This document shows, one piece after another, positions 1 to 7,285 of a stretch of DNA of 11,921 bases. The first letter of the stretch is position 1. The number at the start of each line of letters is the position of its first letter. Both the position numbers and the translations under genes were made by a program. The stretch comes from an uncultured Collinsella sp. (GTDB lineage Bacteria > Actinomycetota > Coriobacteriia > Coriobacteriales > Coriobacteriaceae), in the NCBI GenBank assembly GCA_902494135.1, contig CABUSE010000031.1:1-11921 (forward strand), given 5' to 3'. The notes beneath the pieces are model-generated. The model saw only the letters and a list, made by a program, of their open reading frames with translations. It ran no database searches and was not told the origin of the DNA.

Positions 1-426
1 CTGGACTGCGTGGTCCAGGGCCTAATCATCACCGTGCTGGTGCTGGCGAGCTTCTTTGTGGGCGTGTACTTTGACATGGGCTACATCCACATCGCCGATA
101 TGATCGCCGGCAATGCCGACGAGGAAGGCGTGATGATGGCGTTCATCACGCTCAACATGGTCGAGATTTTCCACTGCTTCAATATGCGCAGCCGTCGTGC
201 GTCGCTGTTCACCATGAAGAAGCAGAACAAGTGGCTGTGGGCTTCCGCCGCGCTGGCACTGGTGCTGACGGTGATCGTGACCGTGCAGCCGACGCTTGCC
301 GAGATGTTCTTTGGCCCCGTGACGCTTGAGCTCAAGGGCGTTCTTGCCGCGCTGGGCCTGGCCTTCCTGATCATCCCGCTGATGGAGATCTACAAGGCGA
401 TCATGCGCGCTGTGGAGAAAGAGTAA
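1..426 (+). CDS. P-type cation-transporting ATPase, C-terminal part (5' truncated by the window edge)
   Basis: Only the last 141 codons are visible; the frame is open from base 1 and ends at TAA 424-426, so the true start lies outside. The fragment is strongly hydrophobic, with about four membrane helices. It carries the pattern of the C-terminal domain of P2-type (PacL/SERCA-like) ATPases: a helix with MAFITLNMVEIFHCFNMRS, then a short charged loop with SLF and NKW, then two more helices and a basic/acidic tail. In the family this region forms transmembrane helices of the pump that moves Ca2+ or other cations across the membrane using ATP. The catalytic DKTGT site and nucleotide-binding domain are off-window, so the ion cannot be deduced. 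A terminator at 586-619 separates the gene from rsgA. P-type ATPase identity is quite sure; the subclass is less so. Confidence 0.85.
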   Translation: MDCVVQGLIITVLVLASFFVGVYFDMGYIHIADMIAGNADEEGVMMAFITLNMVEIFHCFNMRSRRASLFTMKKQNKWLWASAALALVLTVIVTVQPTLAEMFFGPVTLELKGVLAALGLAFLIIPLMEIYKAIMRAVEKE

Positions 427-437
427 CGTACCTGTCC

Positions 438-525
438 GGGCCCGCCCCACGCCCTTTCTCCCTCACTGGTCCTCGCGCTTCGCGCTGCGGGATCGTTCGG
501 GAGAAAGGGCTTCCGGGGCGGGCCC
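438..525. repeat. Long imperfect palindrome downstream of the ATPase gene
   Basis: Two nested arms pair: 438-448 with 515-525 (11 bp) and 451-462 with 499-510 (12 bp), separated by an internal loop of 2 and 4 bases. The 36-base interior (463-498) contains a small GCGC-TTC-GCGC hairpin at 475-485. No T-run follows the outer stem, so it is not a standard intrinsic terminator; a proper one follows at 586-619. It could be a REP-like intergenic palindrome or an mRNA 3' stabiliser. The pairing is seen directly; the function is unknown. Confidence 0.7.
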
Positions 526-585
526 TGCGGTATCCTTGCTGGCTTTTCTCCCGCGCGGATGATAAAGGGCTGAGGGAAAGTTTGT

Positions 586-619
586 GAGCTGGTCGGGCTT
601 TGCCCGGCCAGCTCTTTTT
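586..619 (+). terminator. Rho-independent terminator between the ATPase gene and rsgA
   Basis: A 13-bp stem (586-598 with 602-614, one G-U pair) closes a TTT loop and is followed at once by five T residues (615-619). This is a textbook intrinsic terminator and should end transcription coming from the ATPase gene. It also rules out the far-upstream in-frame GTG at 584 as the start of rsgA, because that codon lies at the foot of the stem. Confidence 0.9.
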
Positions 620-667
620 GATTTAAAATACCTGCTCAGTTGTGATTTATGGTGCTGGGAGGCGCTT

Positions 668-1852
668 GTGGGCAAGGCTAAGGCTAAGGCGAAGAAAAAG
701 ACGACGGGGGCGCGGGCTAAGCGCGATCGTCGTCGGAAGCTCGCGACCGAGGCTCCCGTATCTGCTGAGGAGCTGCTGGCAAGCGTGCCGGGGCTTGACG
801 CGCTGCAGGACGTTCCGGCGTTTGATGACCTGCCAGTCGATGAAACCCAGCAGACTGCCTTTGATGATTTCTGCGCACATGCCGAGGAGCCCGAGCAGAT
901 GCGGCTGGGTGCCGTGGTGCGCTTGGATCGCGGGTTTCCGCTGGTGGCGACTGCCGACGACACCTTCCGCGCCGAGCATGCCGTGGGGTTTGCCAAGTCG
1001 CGCGGCGAGGACGAGGTCCTGTTGCCTGCCGTGGGCGACCGTGTGGCGGTGCGCCGCGCTCCCGGGCACGATATGGGCGTGATTGAGTGCGTGCTGCCGC
1101 GCCGTACGAGCTTTGAGCGTTGGCGCGGCCGTGCCCGTGGAGAGCGCCAGGTGCTCTGCTCCAACGTGGATAGCGTGCTAATCGTGCAGGCGCTCGGTGC
1201 CGGTGAGGTGCTGCTCGACCGCGTGGCGCGCTCGCTGGTGTTGGCGCTCGACTGCGATGCCGAACCGGTGGTGGTGCTCACCAAAGCTGATCGCTGCGAT
1301 GCCGAGGAGCTCGAGCGCGATCTGGACCGCATGCGCCGCCTGGTGGGTCCGGACGTGCGCGTGATCGTGACGTCCTCTGCCGAGGGGCGCGGCCTGGACG
1401 AGGTTCGTTCCTGCGTGCCTGCCGGGAGCTGCGCCATGATTCTGGGCGAGTCGGGTGCCGGCAAGTCGACGCTGCTCAATGCGCTGCTGGGCCACGATAC
1501 GTTGGCGACTGGCGGTGTGCGCGAACGCGACGACCAGGGCCGTCACACTACCGTCGCGCGCGTGATGGTGGCACTGCCGGGCGACGCCGGCGTGATCGCC
1601 GATGCCCCGGGCCTGCGCAGCTTACCGCTCGTGGGTCACGAGCGGGGTCTGGCGCGCGCCTTCCCCGAGATTGTCGAGGCATCGCGCGCGTGCCGGTTTG
1701 GCGATTGCACGCATACCCATGAGCCGGGTTGTGCCGTTCGCGAGGCCGAGGACGCCGGGCAGATCGACAGCCTGCGTTTGGAAACGTTCCAAAACCTGGC
1801 GTCATCCATGCGCGTGAGTGCTCAAATGCTCGATCCCGATGTCCACCTGTAA
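668..1852 (+). CDS. rsgA: RsgA, ribosome small subunit-dependent GTPase A
   Basis: A 394-residue GTPase of late 30S ribosomal subunit maturation (RsgA/YjeQ/CpgA family), cytoplasmic. The GTPase motifs are in the circularly permuted order typical of the family: G4 T205-K-A-D208, G5-like TSSAEG, G1 P-loop from G260 to T268 (GESGAGKST), the GRHTT switch, and G3 D312-A-P-G315. A C-terminal zinc knuckle follows with ligands C342, C347, H349 and C355 (C-x4-C-x-H-x5-C). The OB-fold region starts near residue 78. Before it lies an unusual extension: a Lys/Arg-rich tail (residues 1-24), then an acidic stretch. The GTG at 668 was chosen because GGGAGG (657-662) sits 5 bases upstream; earlier in-frame starts overlap the terminator. 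A weak promoter-like pair (TTGATT 618-623, TGTGAT 641-646) may drive it. Monocistronic, with terminators on both sides. Confidence 0.95.
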   Translation: MGKAKAKAKKKTTGARAKRDRRRKLATEAPVSAEELLASVPGLDALQDVPAFDDLPVDETQQTAFDDFCAHAEEPEQMRLGAVVRLDRGFPLVATADDTFRAEHAVGFAKSRGEDEVLLPAVGDRVAVRRAPGHDMGVIECVLPRRTSFERWRGRARGERQVLCSNVDSVLIVQALGAGEVLLDRVARSLVLALDCDAEPVVVLTKADRCDAEELERDLDRMRRLVGPDVRVIVTSSAEGRGLDEVRSCVPAGSCAMILGESGAGKSTLLNALLGHDTLATGGVRERDDQGRHTTVARVMVALPGDAGVIADAPGLRSLPLVGHERGLARAFPEIVEASRACRFGDCTHTHEPGCAVREAEDAGQIDSLRLETFQNLASSMRVSAQMLDPDVHL

Positions 1853-1869
1853 TTGATTTTTCCTATGAC

Positions 1870-1904
1870 AGCCGTCTTCCAACTGTTCGGGAGACGGCTT
1901 TTTT
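1870..1904 (+). terminator. Rho-independent terminator of rsgA
   Basis: An 11-bp stem (1870-1880 with 1889-1899, one G-U pair) with an 8-base loop runs into a six-T tract (1899-1904). It lies 17 bases after the rsgA stop and separates rsgA from the pilus operon. Confidence 0.92.
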
Positions 1905-1942
1905 GCTGCGAAAAAGCCTCGAAACATGCAGTTTGCTGACGT

Positions 1943-1994
1943 GCTGACCAAAACCTTGCCACGAGCTTGACGGGCTGGTTAGTTTTTGGTCAGC
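1943..1994. promoter_or_regulatory. 11-bp perfect inverted repeat upstream of the tad operon (possible operator or structured RNA)
   Basis: The arms GCTGACCAAAA (1943-1953) and TTTTGGTCAGC (1984-1994) are perfect inverted copies with 30 bases between them. The arm centres are 41 bp apart, close to four helical turns. A further GCTGAC lies at 1935-1940. As RNA the interior can also pair in part (1952-1955 with 1977-1980; 1958-1960 with 1973-1975). It sits just upstream of the TTGACA box at 2002, so it could bind a dimeric regulator or fold in a leader transcript. The repeat is seen; its role is inferred. Confidence 0.5.
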
Positions 1995-2001
1995 GATTGG
2001 T

Positions 2002-2031
2002 TTGACATCGAAAACCGAGATCGCGATTGCG
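2002..2031 (+). promoter_or_regulatory. Candidate tad operon promoter (consensus -35 without a good -10)
   Basis: A perfect TTGACA lies at 2002-2007, but no convincing TATAAT-like box follows at 15-18 bp spacing; the best stretches are around 2023-2030 and are poor. If real, the promoter would need an activator, which would fit the dyad at 1943-1994. About 75 bases of leader would follow, with two small hairpins (2047-2052 with 2061-2066, and 2068-2072 with 2077-2081) just before the ribosome binding site of the first gene. Confidence 0.3.
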
Positions 2032-2104
2032 CCGCTTTGCACTCTGACCACCCAGACAATGGTGGTACGGGCATTCGCCCGGCACTGCCATGAGAGGAGC
2101 GGCC

Positions 2105-2764
2105 GTGAACAAGAGCAAGCGCATCGCCATCAGTCTGGTCGCGGGCGTGCTCGCTGCGCTGCTCTGCATGGTTTACGGCTCGTCGATTCGCTCGCAAGCC
2201 GAACAGGTCCAGGCTGAGACCTTGGCCAAGTACGGTGGCGATCGCGCCGAGGTATGCGTCGCGGCGCGCGATATCGATGTGGGCGAGACCCTCGATGAGA
2301 CCAATGTCATAACCCAGGAATGGCTGACGAGTCTGCTGCCGCGTGACGCGGCGACCGAGCTGCGCCAGGTGCGCGGCGACGTGACGACTTCGCGTATTCC
2401 CAAAAACGCCGTGATCTGCAATGTCTACACCAAGGCCGAGAGCCACAAGCTCGAGGTGCCTAAGGGCAAGGTCGCCGTTTCGGTGGCGGTCGATGCCGAG
2501 CACTCGGTCGGCGGTGCTACGGGCGTGGGCAGCTACGTGCATGTGTATGTGCAAAAAGACGGCGTAACCGATCGACTGTGCGGCGCGTACGTGATCGATA
2601 CCAGTGAGGATTCCGGCGCCACGCGCGAGGGCAAGATCGAATGGGTGACGCTGGCGGCTGACCCCGAAGACGTCAAGGAACTGCTGGGAGCCTCGGGCAA
2701 GGGAACGGTCAGCTTGACGATTCCCGCCACGGCGCGCGGCAAAAAGAGCGGAGGCGACGAGTGA
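2105..2764 (+). CDS. cpaB: CpaB/RcpC-like Flp pilus assembly protein with SAF domain
   Basis: A 219-residue protein with a short basic N-terminus, one membrane anchor (about residues 7-24) and an extracytoplasmic part. A SAF-like domain spans about residues 49-115: it opens with VCVAARDIDVGETLDETNV and includes the basic-then-hydrophobic turn IPKNAVI. This layout is that of CpaB/RcpC proteins, which stand next to the pilus machine; in diderms they help gate the secretin, but here no secretin gene is seen, so the role is probably cell-wall or machine organisation (inference). The GTG at 2105 was chosen over the ATG at 2090 because GAGAGGAG (2092-2099) is 5 bases upstream. First gene of the operon; its stop overlaps the next start (GTGA). 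The C-terminus is short and charged (ARGKKSGGDE). Confidence 0.82.
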   Translation: MNKSKRIAISLVAGVLAALLCMVYGSSIRSQAEQVQAETLAKYGGDRAEVCVAARDIDVGETLDETNVITQEWLTSLLPRDAATELRQVRGDVTTSRIPKNAVICNVYTKAESHKLEVPKGKVAVSVAVDAEHSVGGATGVGSYVHVYVQKDGVTDRLCGAYVIDTSEDSGATREGKIEWVTLAADPEDVKELLGASGKGTVSLTIPATARGKKSGGDE

Positions 2765-4413
2765 TGAAGGCGATCTGGCTTGCGTGCTGCGCGTGCGGCG
2801 ATTACGGGCTGTTGCAGCGGGAAGTCGAGGGCCGTGATACGGGTGCACAGGTGCTTCGCGTGGGTGACCTGGACGGGCTGGTTTCCATGGCGCGGGCGTT
2901 TCCGTCGCGCCGCGGAGCTGCCATCATCGCGGCGTCTCTGTTTGATACCGAAGATGTGCGCAAGACTGTTGCGCGCCTGACGGCCGAAGGCCGCGTGAGT
3001 CGCGTGGTCGTGTTGATAGAAGCACTCGATCCGTCGGATATCGAGGGGCTGTTTCGCGCAGGGGCGACCGAGGTCATCGCTGCGCACAGTATATGCGGCA
3101 ACGGGCGAGCGGGCGAGGGAGCGGTTGATTCCGATCGGCGCATGACGATTGAGCCCGATGCTTTTGTTGATAGGGAACCCGGGGCGCCTCGCGCTACAAG
3201 AGGCCCGCGTGTTGATGATTATGGAAAAGCGGAAGCCGAGCATGGTCGGCGCCCCCGGAACCCCCTTGTATACGATGACGCTGGAGGACCGGCGCAGCAT
3301 GCTGGCGACTCCCCGGCTGTAGATATGGGATACGTGCGCGGCGTGAATCTGGCGGATGAACTCGACGAAGTTGAGGGCTTTGCCGGGTGCGGCGAGTTGT
3401 CGCTGATGCAGCATGAGCAGATTGCGCAGAACGAGCCTGCCTCGCAGACCGAACAAGCCGCCATGCCGGCTTGGACGCAGCGTGTAGTTGCGGCGGGGGA
3501 GACGGGGACGCTGTCACCGACGCCCGCCCCGCCGCCTCCGATGCCGCCGGCAGACGCTGCCGCTTCGCCGCATCGAGCTCCGGTCATCTGCGCCATTTCG
3601 GGTTCGGGCGGTTGCGGCAAGTCGACGATCGTTGCCACCATGGCACACACATCGTCGCTGTTGGGCTTGCGTGCCGCCGTGCTCGACCTGGACCTGATGT
3701 TTGGAAACCTTTACGACTTGTTAGGCGTCGATGCTCCGCACGATATGGCGGCACTTATCGAGCCGTCGGCGGCGGGCACGCTCACCGAGCCGGATATCGT
3801 GGCCGCATCGATGCGCGTCGCCCCGGGCGTTACGCTCTGGGGTCCCGTCGCGGCGCCCGAGCAAGCTGAGCTCATGGCACGTCCGGTGGAGCTGCTGCTC
3901 GATGTCCTGCGTCGCGAATCCGACGTGGTCTTTATCGATACCTCGGTCTTTTGGGGCGATGCCGTGGCGGCTGCGGTGGCGGCGAGCGACCGTTGCCTGG
4001 TCGTTGGCGATGCGGCGGTGTCGTCCGCGACATCGGCGTCGCGCGTCATTGAACTGGCAAGTCGAGTAGGTGTGCCGCGCACGCGCATGAGCGCCGTGTT
4101 CAACCGGTTCGGTGCGCGCGGGGCAGACGAGGACGTCGCCATGCGCTTTGAGATTGCCTGTGCGTTGAGCTCCAAGATTCGTATCGCCGATGGCGGGCAG
4201 GATCTCGCCGCGCTCATGGCGTTTGGGCGCGCCGACGAGGCAGTGGGTCAGACGAGCGCTTTTGCGACCAGCGTGCGCGAGGCCACGCGCGAGATGCTCG
4301 TGGAACTGGGGTGCGCCGTCGGCCCTTGGAGCGATATAGTCGCCGACCGTGCAACGCGTACCGAACGCCCGCGTATCCGCCTTCCCTGGTCGCGCGAGGG
4401 TGATCAGCGATGA
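2761..4413 (+). CDS. cpaE: CpaE/TadZ-like pilus localisation ATPase (MinD/ParA superfamily)
   Basis: A 550-residue protein with three parts: a receiver-like domain (about 1-112, ending GATEVIAA, without a clear phosphoacceptor Asp at the end of the third strand), a long linker (about 113-275, with a proline-rich end), and a P-loop ATPase domain (about 276-500). The Walker A is G281-S-G-G-C-G-K287-S-T289; the signature lysine of MinD/ParA (position 282) is Ser. D309-L-D311-L-M-F-G and the Walker B with D393 are typical of CpaE. In the family it positions the pilus machine and works with the CpaF/TadA motor. GTG 2761 has GGAGG 6 bases upstream; ATG 2764 is an alternative start one codon later. 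Residues about 133-187 look out of frame (see findings). The last four bases overlap the next gene. Confidence 0.85.
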   Translation: MMKAIWLACCACGDYGLLQREVEGRDTGAQVLRVGDLDGLVSMARAFPSRRGAAIIAASLFDTEDVRKTVARLTAEGRVSRVVVLIEALDPSDIEGLFRAGATEVIAAHSICGNGRAGEGAVDSDRRMTIEPDAFVDREPGAPRATRGPRVDDYGKAEAEHGRRPRNPLVYDDAGGPAQHAGDSPAVDMGYVRGVNLADELDEVEGFAGCGELSLMQHEQIAQNEPASQTEQAAMPAWTQRVVAAGETGTLSPTPAPPPPMPPADAAASPHRAPVICAISGSGGCGKSTIVATMAHTSSLLGLRAAVLDLDLMFGNLYDLLGVDAPHDMAALIEPSAAGTLTEPDIVAASMRVAPGVTLWGPVAAPEQAELMARPVELLLDVLRRESDVVFIDTSVFWGDAVAAAVAASDRCLVVGDAAVSSATSASRVIELASRVGVPRTRMSAVFNRFGARGADEDVAMRFEIACALSSKIRIADGGQDLAALMAFGRADEAVGQTSAFATSVREATREMLVELGCAVGPWSDIVADRATRTERPRIRLPWSREGDQR

Positions 4414-5738
4414 GCCTGCAAACGAGGATTAAGGCTGCCGGCGCTGCAGCGGCGGCAGCTCCTGTAGATGCGGGGCGTCGCCGCGCGGTGAAACGACGCA
4501 CTAAGCGCGCCGTGATGGACCGCATGGGTTACGACGAAGTGGCGCGTATCAGCGCCTATATCGACCCGGCGCTTGCCCGCTCGGAATTGCGTCCCGCGGT
4601 GGAGGCGGCGCTCAATGTTGAGGAGCCGACCGATCTCGCGACGTCCGAACGCGAGACCATCATCGACGAGATTTTGGATGACGTGGTGGGCCTGGGGCCG
4701 TTGCAGCCGCTCATCGAGGACGACACCGTTACCGAGATCATGATCAACGGCTGCCGCTCGGCCTTCTTTGAACGCGGCGGCGTCTTGTACCCTATCGAGC
4801 ATGCGTTTGAGGATGATGAGCAGATCCGTGTGCTTATCGACCGCATCATCTCGCCACTTGGCCGCCGTATCGACGAGCGCAGCCCCATCGTCAACGCTCG
4901 CCTTAAAACGGGCTATCGCGTCAACGCGGTGATTCCGCCTGTGGCGATTGACGGACCGATTCTCACCATCCGAAAGTTCTCGGACCGCATCTGCTCGCTG
5001 GACGAGCTTGTGGGGCTGGGGTCACTGCCGCTTTGGTATGCGCAGCTGCTGTCGTGCGCGGTGTCGCTGCGACAGGACCTGGCGGTTGCGGGAGGCACGG
5101 GATCTGGTAAGACCACCCTGCTCAACGCGCTGTCATGCGAGATTTCCACCGGCGAGCGCATCGTGACGATCGAGGACTCTGCCGAGCTCAAGTTTGCGCA
5201 TCATCCGCACGTGGTGCGCCTAGAGGCGCGCGAGGCTTCAATTGAGGGCGAGGGCGCGGTGACGATCCGCGACCTGGTGACCAATGCCCTGCGCATGCGC
5301 CCCGACCGCATCGTGGTGGGCGAGGTGCGCGGTGCCGAGTGCTGCGACATGTTGCAGGCCATGAATACGGGCCACGACGGGTCGCTCACCACACTTCATG
5401 CGGGTTCAGAACAGGAGACCGTGGTGCGTCTGACGTTGCTTGCACGTTATGGCATCGATCTGCCGAGCGAGCTCATCGAGGAGCAGATTGCCATGGCGCT
5501 CGACGGCATCGTGATGTCCGAGCGCCACGCCGATGGCAGGCGCTTCGTCTCCTCGTATTCGGGGGTGCGTCGCGCCGCGTCGGGCGGCGTAGAGCTCGAG
5601 CGCTATGTGACTTTCGATGCCGCCGAGCGCACCTGGGCGCTTGACCGCGAGCCGCCGTTTATCGCAGAAGGCCTGCGGTCGGGGACGCTCACACAAGAGG
5701 AGGTGGACGAATGGAGGTCGCTGTGCCCCTCGTCGTAG
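4410..5738 (+). CDS. tadA: CpaF/TadA secretion ATPase (pilus assembly motor)
   Basis: A 442-residue hexameric-type secretion ATPase of the CpaF/TadA group (type II/IV secretion ATPase superfamily), cytoplasmic, powering Flp pilus assembly. Visible motifs: Walker A G228-G-T-G-S-G-K234-T-T, an Asp box around E255-D256 (VTIEDSAEL), Walker B ending at E305 (IVVGEVRGAE) and a His box with H322 and H330 (GHDGSLTTLHA). The N-terminal domain contains the conserved VGLGPLQPLIEDDTVTEIMI segment, and the extreme N-terminus is Ala/Arg-rich. Every catalytic motif is intact and the length is normal for the family. The ATG overlaps the tadZ stop (ATGA) with a modest GAGGG 9 bases upstream, so translation is probably coupled. 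The 3' end overlaps tadB by 28 bases. Confidence 0.96.
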   Translation: MSLQTRIKAAGAAAAAAPVDAGRRRAVKRRTKRAVMDRMGYDEVARISAYIDPALARSELRPAVEAALNVEEPTDLATSERETIIDEILDDVVGLGPLQPLIEDDTVTEIMINGCRSAFFERGGVLYPIEHAFEDDEQIRVLIDRIISPLGRRIDERSPIVNARLKTGYRVNAVIPPVAIDGPILTIRKFSDRICSLDELVGLGSLPLWYAQLLSCAVSLRQDLAVAGGTGSGKTTLLNALSCEISTGERIVTIEDSAELKFAHHPHVVRLEAREASIEGEGAVTIRDLVTNALRMRPDRIVVGEVRGAECCDMLQAMNTGHDGSLTTLHAGSEQETVVRLTLLARYGIDLPSELIEEQIAMALDGIVMSERHADGRRFVSSYSGVRRAASGGVELERYVTFDAAERTWALDREPPFIAEGLRSGTLTQEEVDEWRSLCPSS

Positions 5739-6637
5739 GGGGTTTGGCAGGGTTTTCTGTTGCGACGGCGTGCGGGGCGGAACCTCGTGTGCCGCAGGTG
5801 CCGCCGGCGGAGCTGGCGCGTCAGGCGCTCGAGACGGTGGCAGAGAAGCTGCCGCGTGAGCTGGTGGAAAACGATCTGCTGAAAAAGATCGCCCGTTCGT
5901 GGGCATCGCTGGCTCCGGCGCATCGCCTTGGCCTCGTGATTGAAGATGCTTCGGGGCGTTTGGCGTTTCTACTGCTATCGAGCGGTGTCTGCAGCGTTTT
6001 ACTAACGATGGTGTCGTTATCGCCCCTCGGGTTTGCCTTGGGACTTGTTGCTCCGATTGCCGCTGGCGCCGCTCGGGATGGCTTTGAGAGCCGGCGCGAG
6101 CAACACGATGCAGAAGAGGCCATGCCCGAGGCGTTTACCGCACTTTCCATGTCGCTTGCCTCGGGACATTCGCTGGCCCAGGGCATGCGCTTTGTGGGCG
6201 CTCATGCGCAAGAACCGGTGCATACCGAGTTTTTGCGGGTGGCGGCGGCGATCGATTGCGGTATCTCGGCGACCGACGCGCTCGATGACTTGCTCGTGCG
6301 CATCGACGCCCCCGGTCTTTCGCTTGTGACCTTGGCGCTTAAGGTGTCACAGCGCACCGGCGCTCCGCTTGCCGACTTGCTGTCCGAGGCGTCGAGCATG
6401 GTAGGGGAGCGCATTGAGCTCAAGCGCCGCCTGGATGTCAAGACGTCGCAGGCTCGCATGTCGGCGCATATGGTCGCGGCGATGCCGGCGGGCATGTGCG
6501 CGGTGTTGGCGCTGCTTTCGGCAGATTTTCGTCGCGGTCTTGCGACGCCTGCCGGTGCGGGCGCTGTGGTGCTGGGTCTCGCCCTCAACGCCGTTGCCCT
6601 GGTGGTTATCCGGCGCATTATGAGGGTGGAGCTATGA
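5711..6637 (+). CDS. tadB: TadB-like inner-membrane platform protein (T2SSF family)
   Basis: A 308-residue membrane protein. It has two helices at about residues 84-122, a cytoplasmic type II secretion F domain at about 138-250 (starting MPEAFTALSMSLASGHSL and containing KVSQRTGAPLADLL), and two C-terminal helices (about 254-272 and 279-303). TadB and TadC together form the platform that couples the TadA motor to the growing pilus. The ATG at 5711 has an excellent Shine-Dalgarno (AGGAGGTG 5698-5705) 5 bases away although it lies inside the end of tadA; a GTG at 5723 is the only other close candidate. The stop overlaps the tadC start. The N-terminal 80 residues are weakly hydrophobic and then charged, with no recognised domain. 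Confidence 0.9.
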   Translation: MEVAVPLVVGGLAGFSVATACGAEPRVPQVPPAELARQALETVAEKLPRELVENDLLKKIARSWASLAPAHRLGLVIEDASGRLAFLLLSSGVCSVLLTMVSLSPLGFALGLVAPIAAGAARDGFESRREQHDAEEAMPEAFTALSMSLASGHSLAQGMRFVGAHAQEPVHTEFLRVAAAIDCGISATDALDDLLVRIDAPGLSLVTLALKVSQRTGAPLADLLSEASSMVGERIELKRRLDVKTSQARMSAHMVAAMPAGMCAVLALLSADFRRGLATPAGAGAVVLGLALNAVALVVIRRIMRVEL

Positions 6638-7275
6638 GCGCCCCAGTTGCAGTTGCGGCTTGCCTGTGCGCCCTGAGTGTATTTATCGCGACGGGTTTGG
6701 ATCGGGCGGATGCACGCAAGATCGCAGGGGCCTGCAAGCGCGAGGCGGTGCTGGTCGCTGCCGCGGGTCGCTCAGTGGTCGATGCCCTGACCGCGCGAGT
6801 GAAGGGCGCGGTTGGAGCGGGCGGCCCGGCGCGAGTTTCGCTCGGCGAAGTGTCCGAGATGATCGATGTTGTGCGCTTGGGTCTTTCGGCCGGTCTTTCG
6901 TTTGATGCGGCGCTTGAGATTTTCTGCGCCAACCGCCGGTCAGTGCTGGCTCTTCGCCTTGAGCGGGCCTGCATGGCGTGGCAGGTGGGCGTGGGCACGC
7001 GTGAGGACGAGTTGTTGGCCGCCGCGCGCGATCTGGACGTACGAGCGCTCGAGACCTTTGCCATCACGGTGGGGCAGGCGCTCGCCCTGGGTGCCCCACT
7101 TGCCGAGACGCTGGCCGCTCAAAGTCGCGAGATCCGTGCGGCTCATCGCGCCGCGGTCGAGCGTGAGATCGAGCGTGCGCCCGTCAAGCTGCTGATCCCC
7201 ACCGGCACGCTCATCTTGCCGGCGTTGCTTCTGTCCATATTGGGCCCGCTGCTGGGAGCAGGCGGGATGATGTAG
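6634..7275 (+). CDS. tadC: TadC-like inner-membrane platform protein (T2SSF family)
   Basis: A 213-residue partner of TadB. It has an N-terminal helix (about 3-21), a T2SSF domain at about 73-180 (SEMIDVVRLGLSAGLSFDAAL, then FAITVGQALALGAPLAETL) and a hydrophobic C-terminus (about 186-210). It is short for a TadC, as two-helix versions in monoderm bacteria tend to be. The ATG at 6634 overlaps the tadB stop (ATGA) with a GGGTGGAG ribosome site just before it; upstream in-frame starts lie deep inside tadB and were rejected. Ten bases separate its stop from the Flp pilin gene, the largest gap in the operon. The tadA-tadB-tadC-flp order supports the call. Confidence 0.88.
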   Translation: MSAPVAVAACLCALSVFIATGLDRADARKIAGACKREAVLVAAAGRSVVDALTARVKGAVGAGGPARVSLGEVSEMIDVVRLGLSAGLSFDAALEIFCANRRSVLALRLERACMAWQVGVGTREDELLAAARDLDVRALETFAITVGQALALGAPLAETLAAQSREIRAAHRAAVEREIERAPVKLLIPTGTLILPALLLSILGPLLGAGGMM

Positions 7276-7285
7276 GGAGGAATAC

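Noticed and set aside
584..667. Upstream extension of rsgA from the GTG at 584
   Set aside because: It overlaps the stem of a strong terminator and lacks a ribosome site; GTG 668 has a good one.
463..1479. Long open frame on the minus strand opposite rsgA
   Set aside because: It is antisense to a gene with all RsgA motifs, has a Ser/Arg/Ala-rich composition typical of shadow frames in GC-rich DNA, and has no ribosome site.
2090..2104. ATG 2090 as the start of cpaB
   Set aside because: No ribosome site precedes it, and the codon itself lies next to GAGAGGAG, which serves GTG 2105.
1979..2848. 289-residue minus-strand open frame over cpaB
   Set aside because: It mirrors the codon structure of the SAF-domain gene, is rich in Arg/His/Ala and resembles no family.
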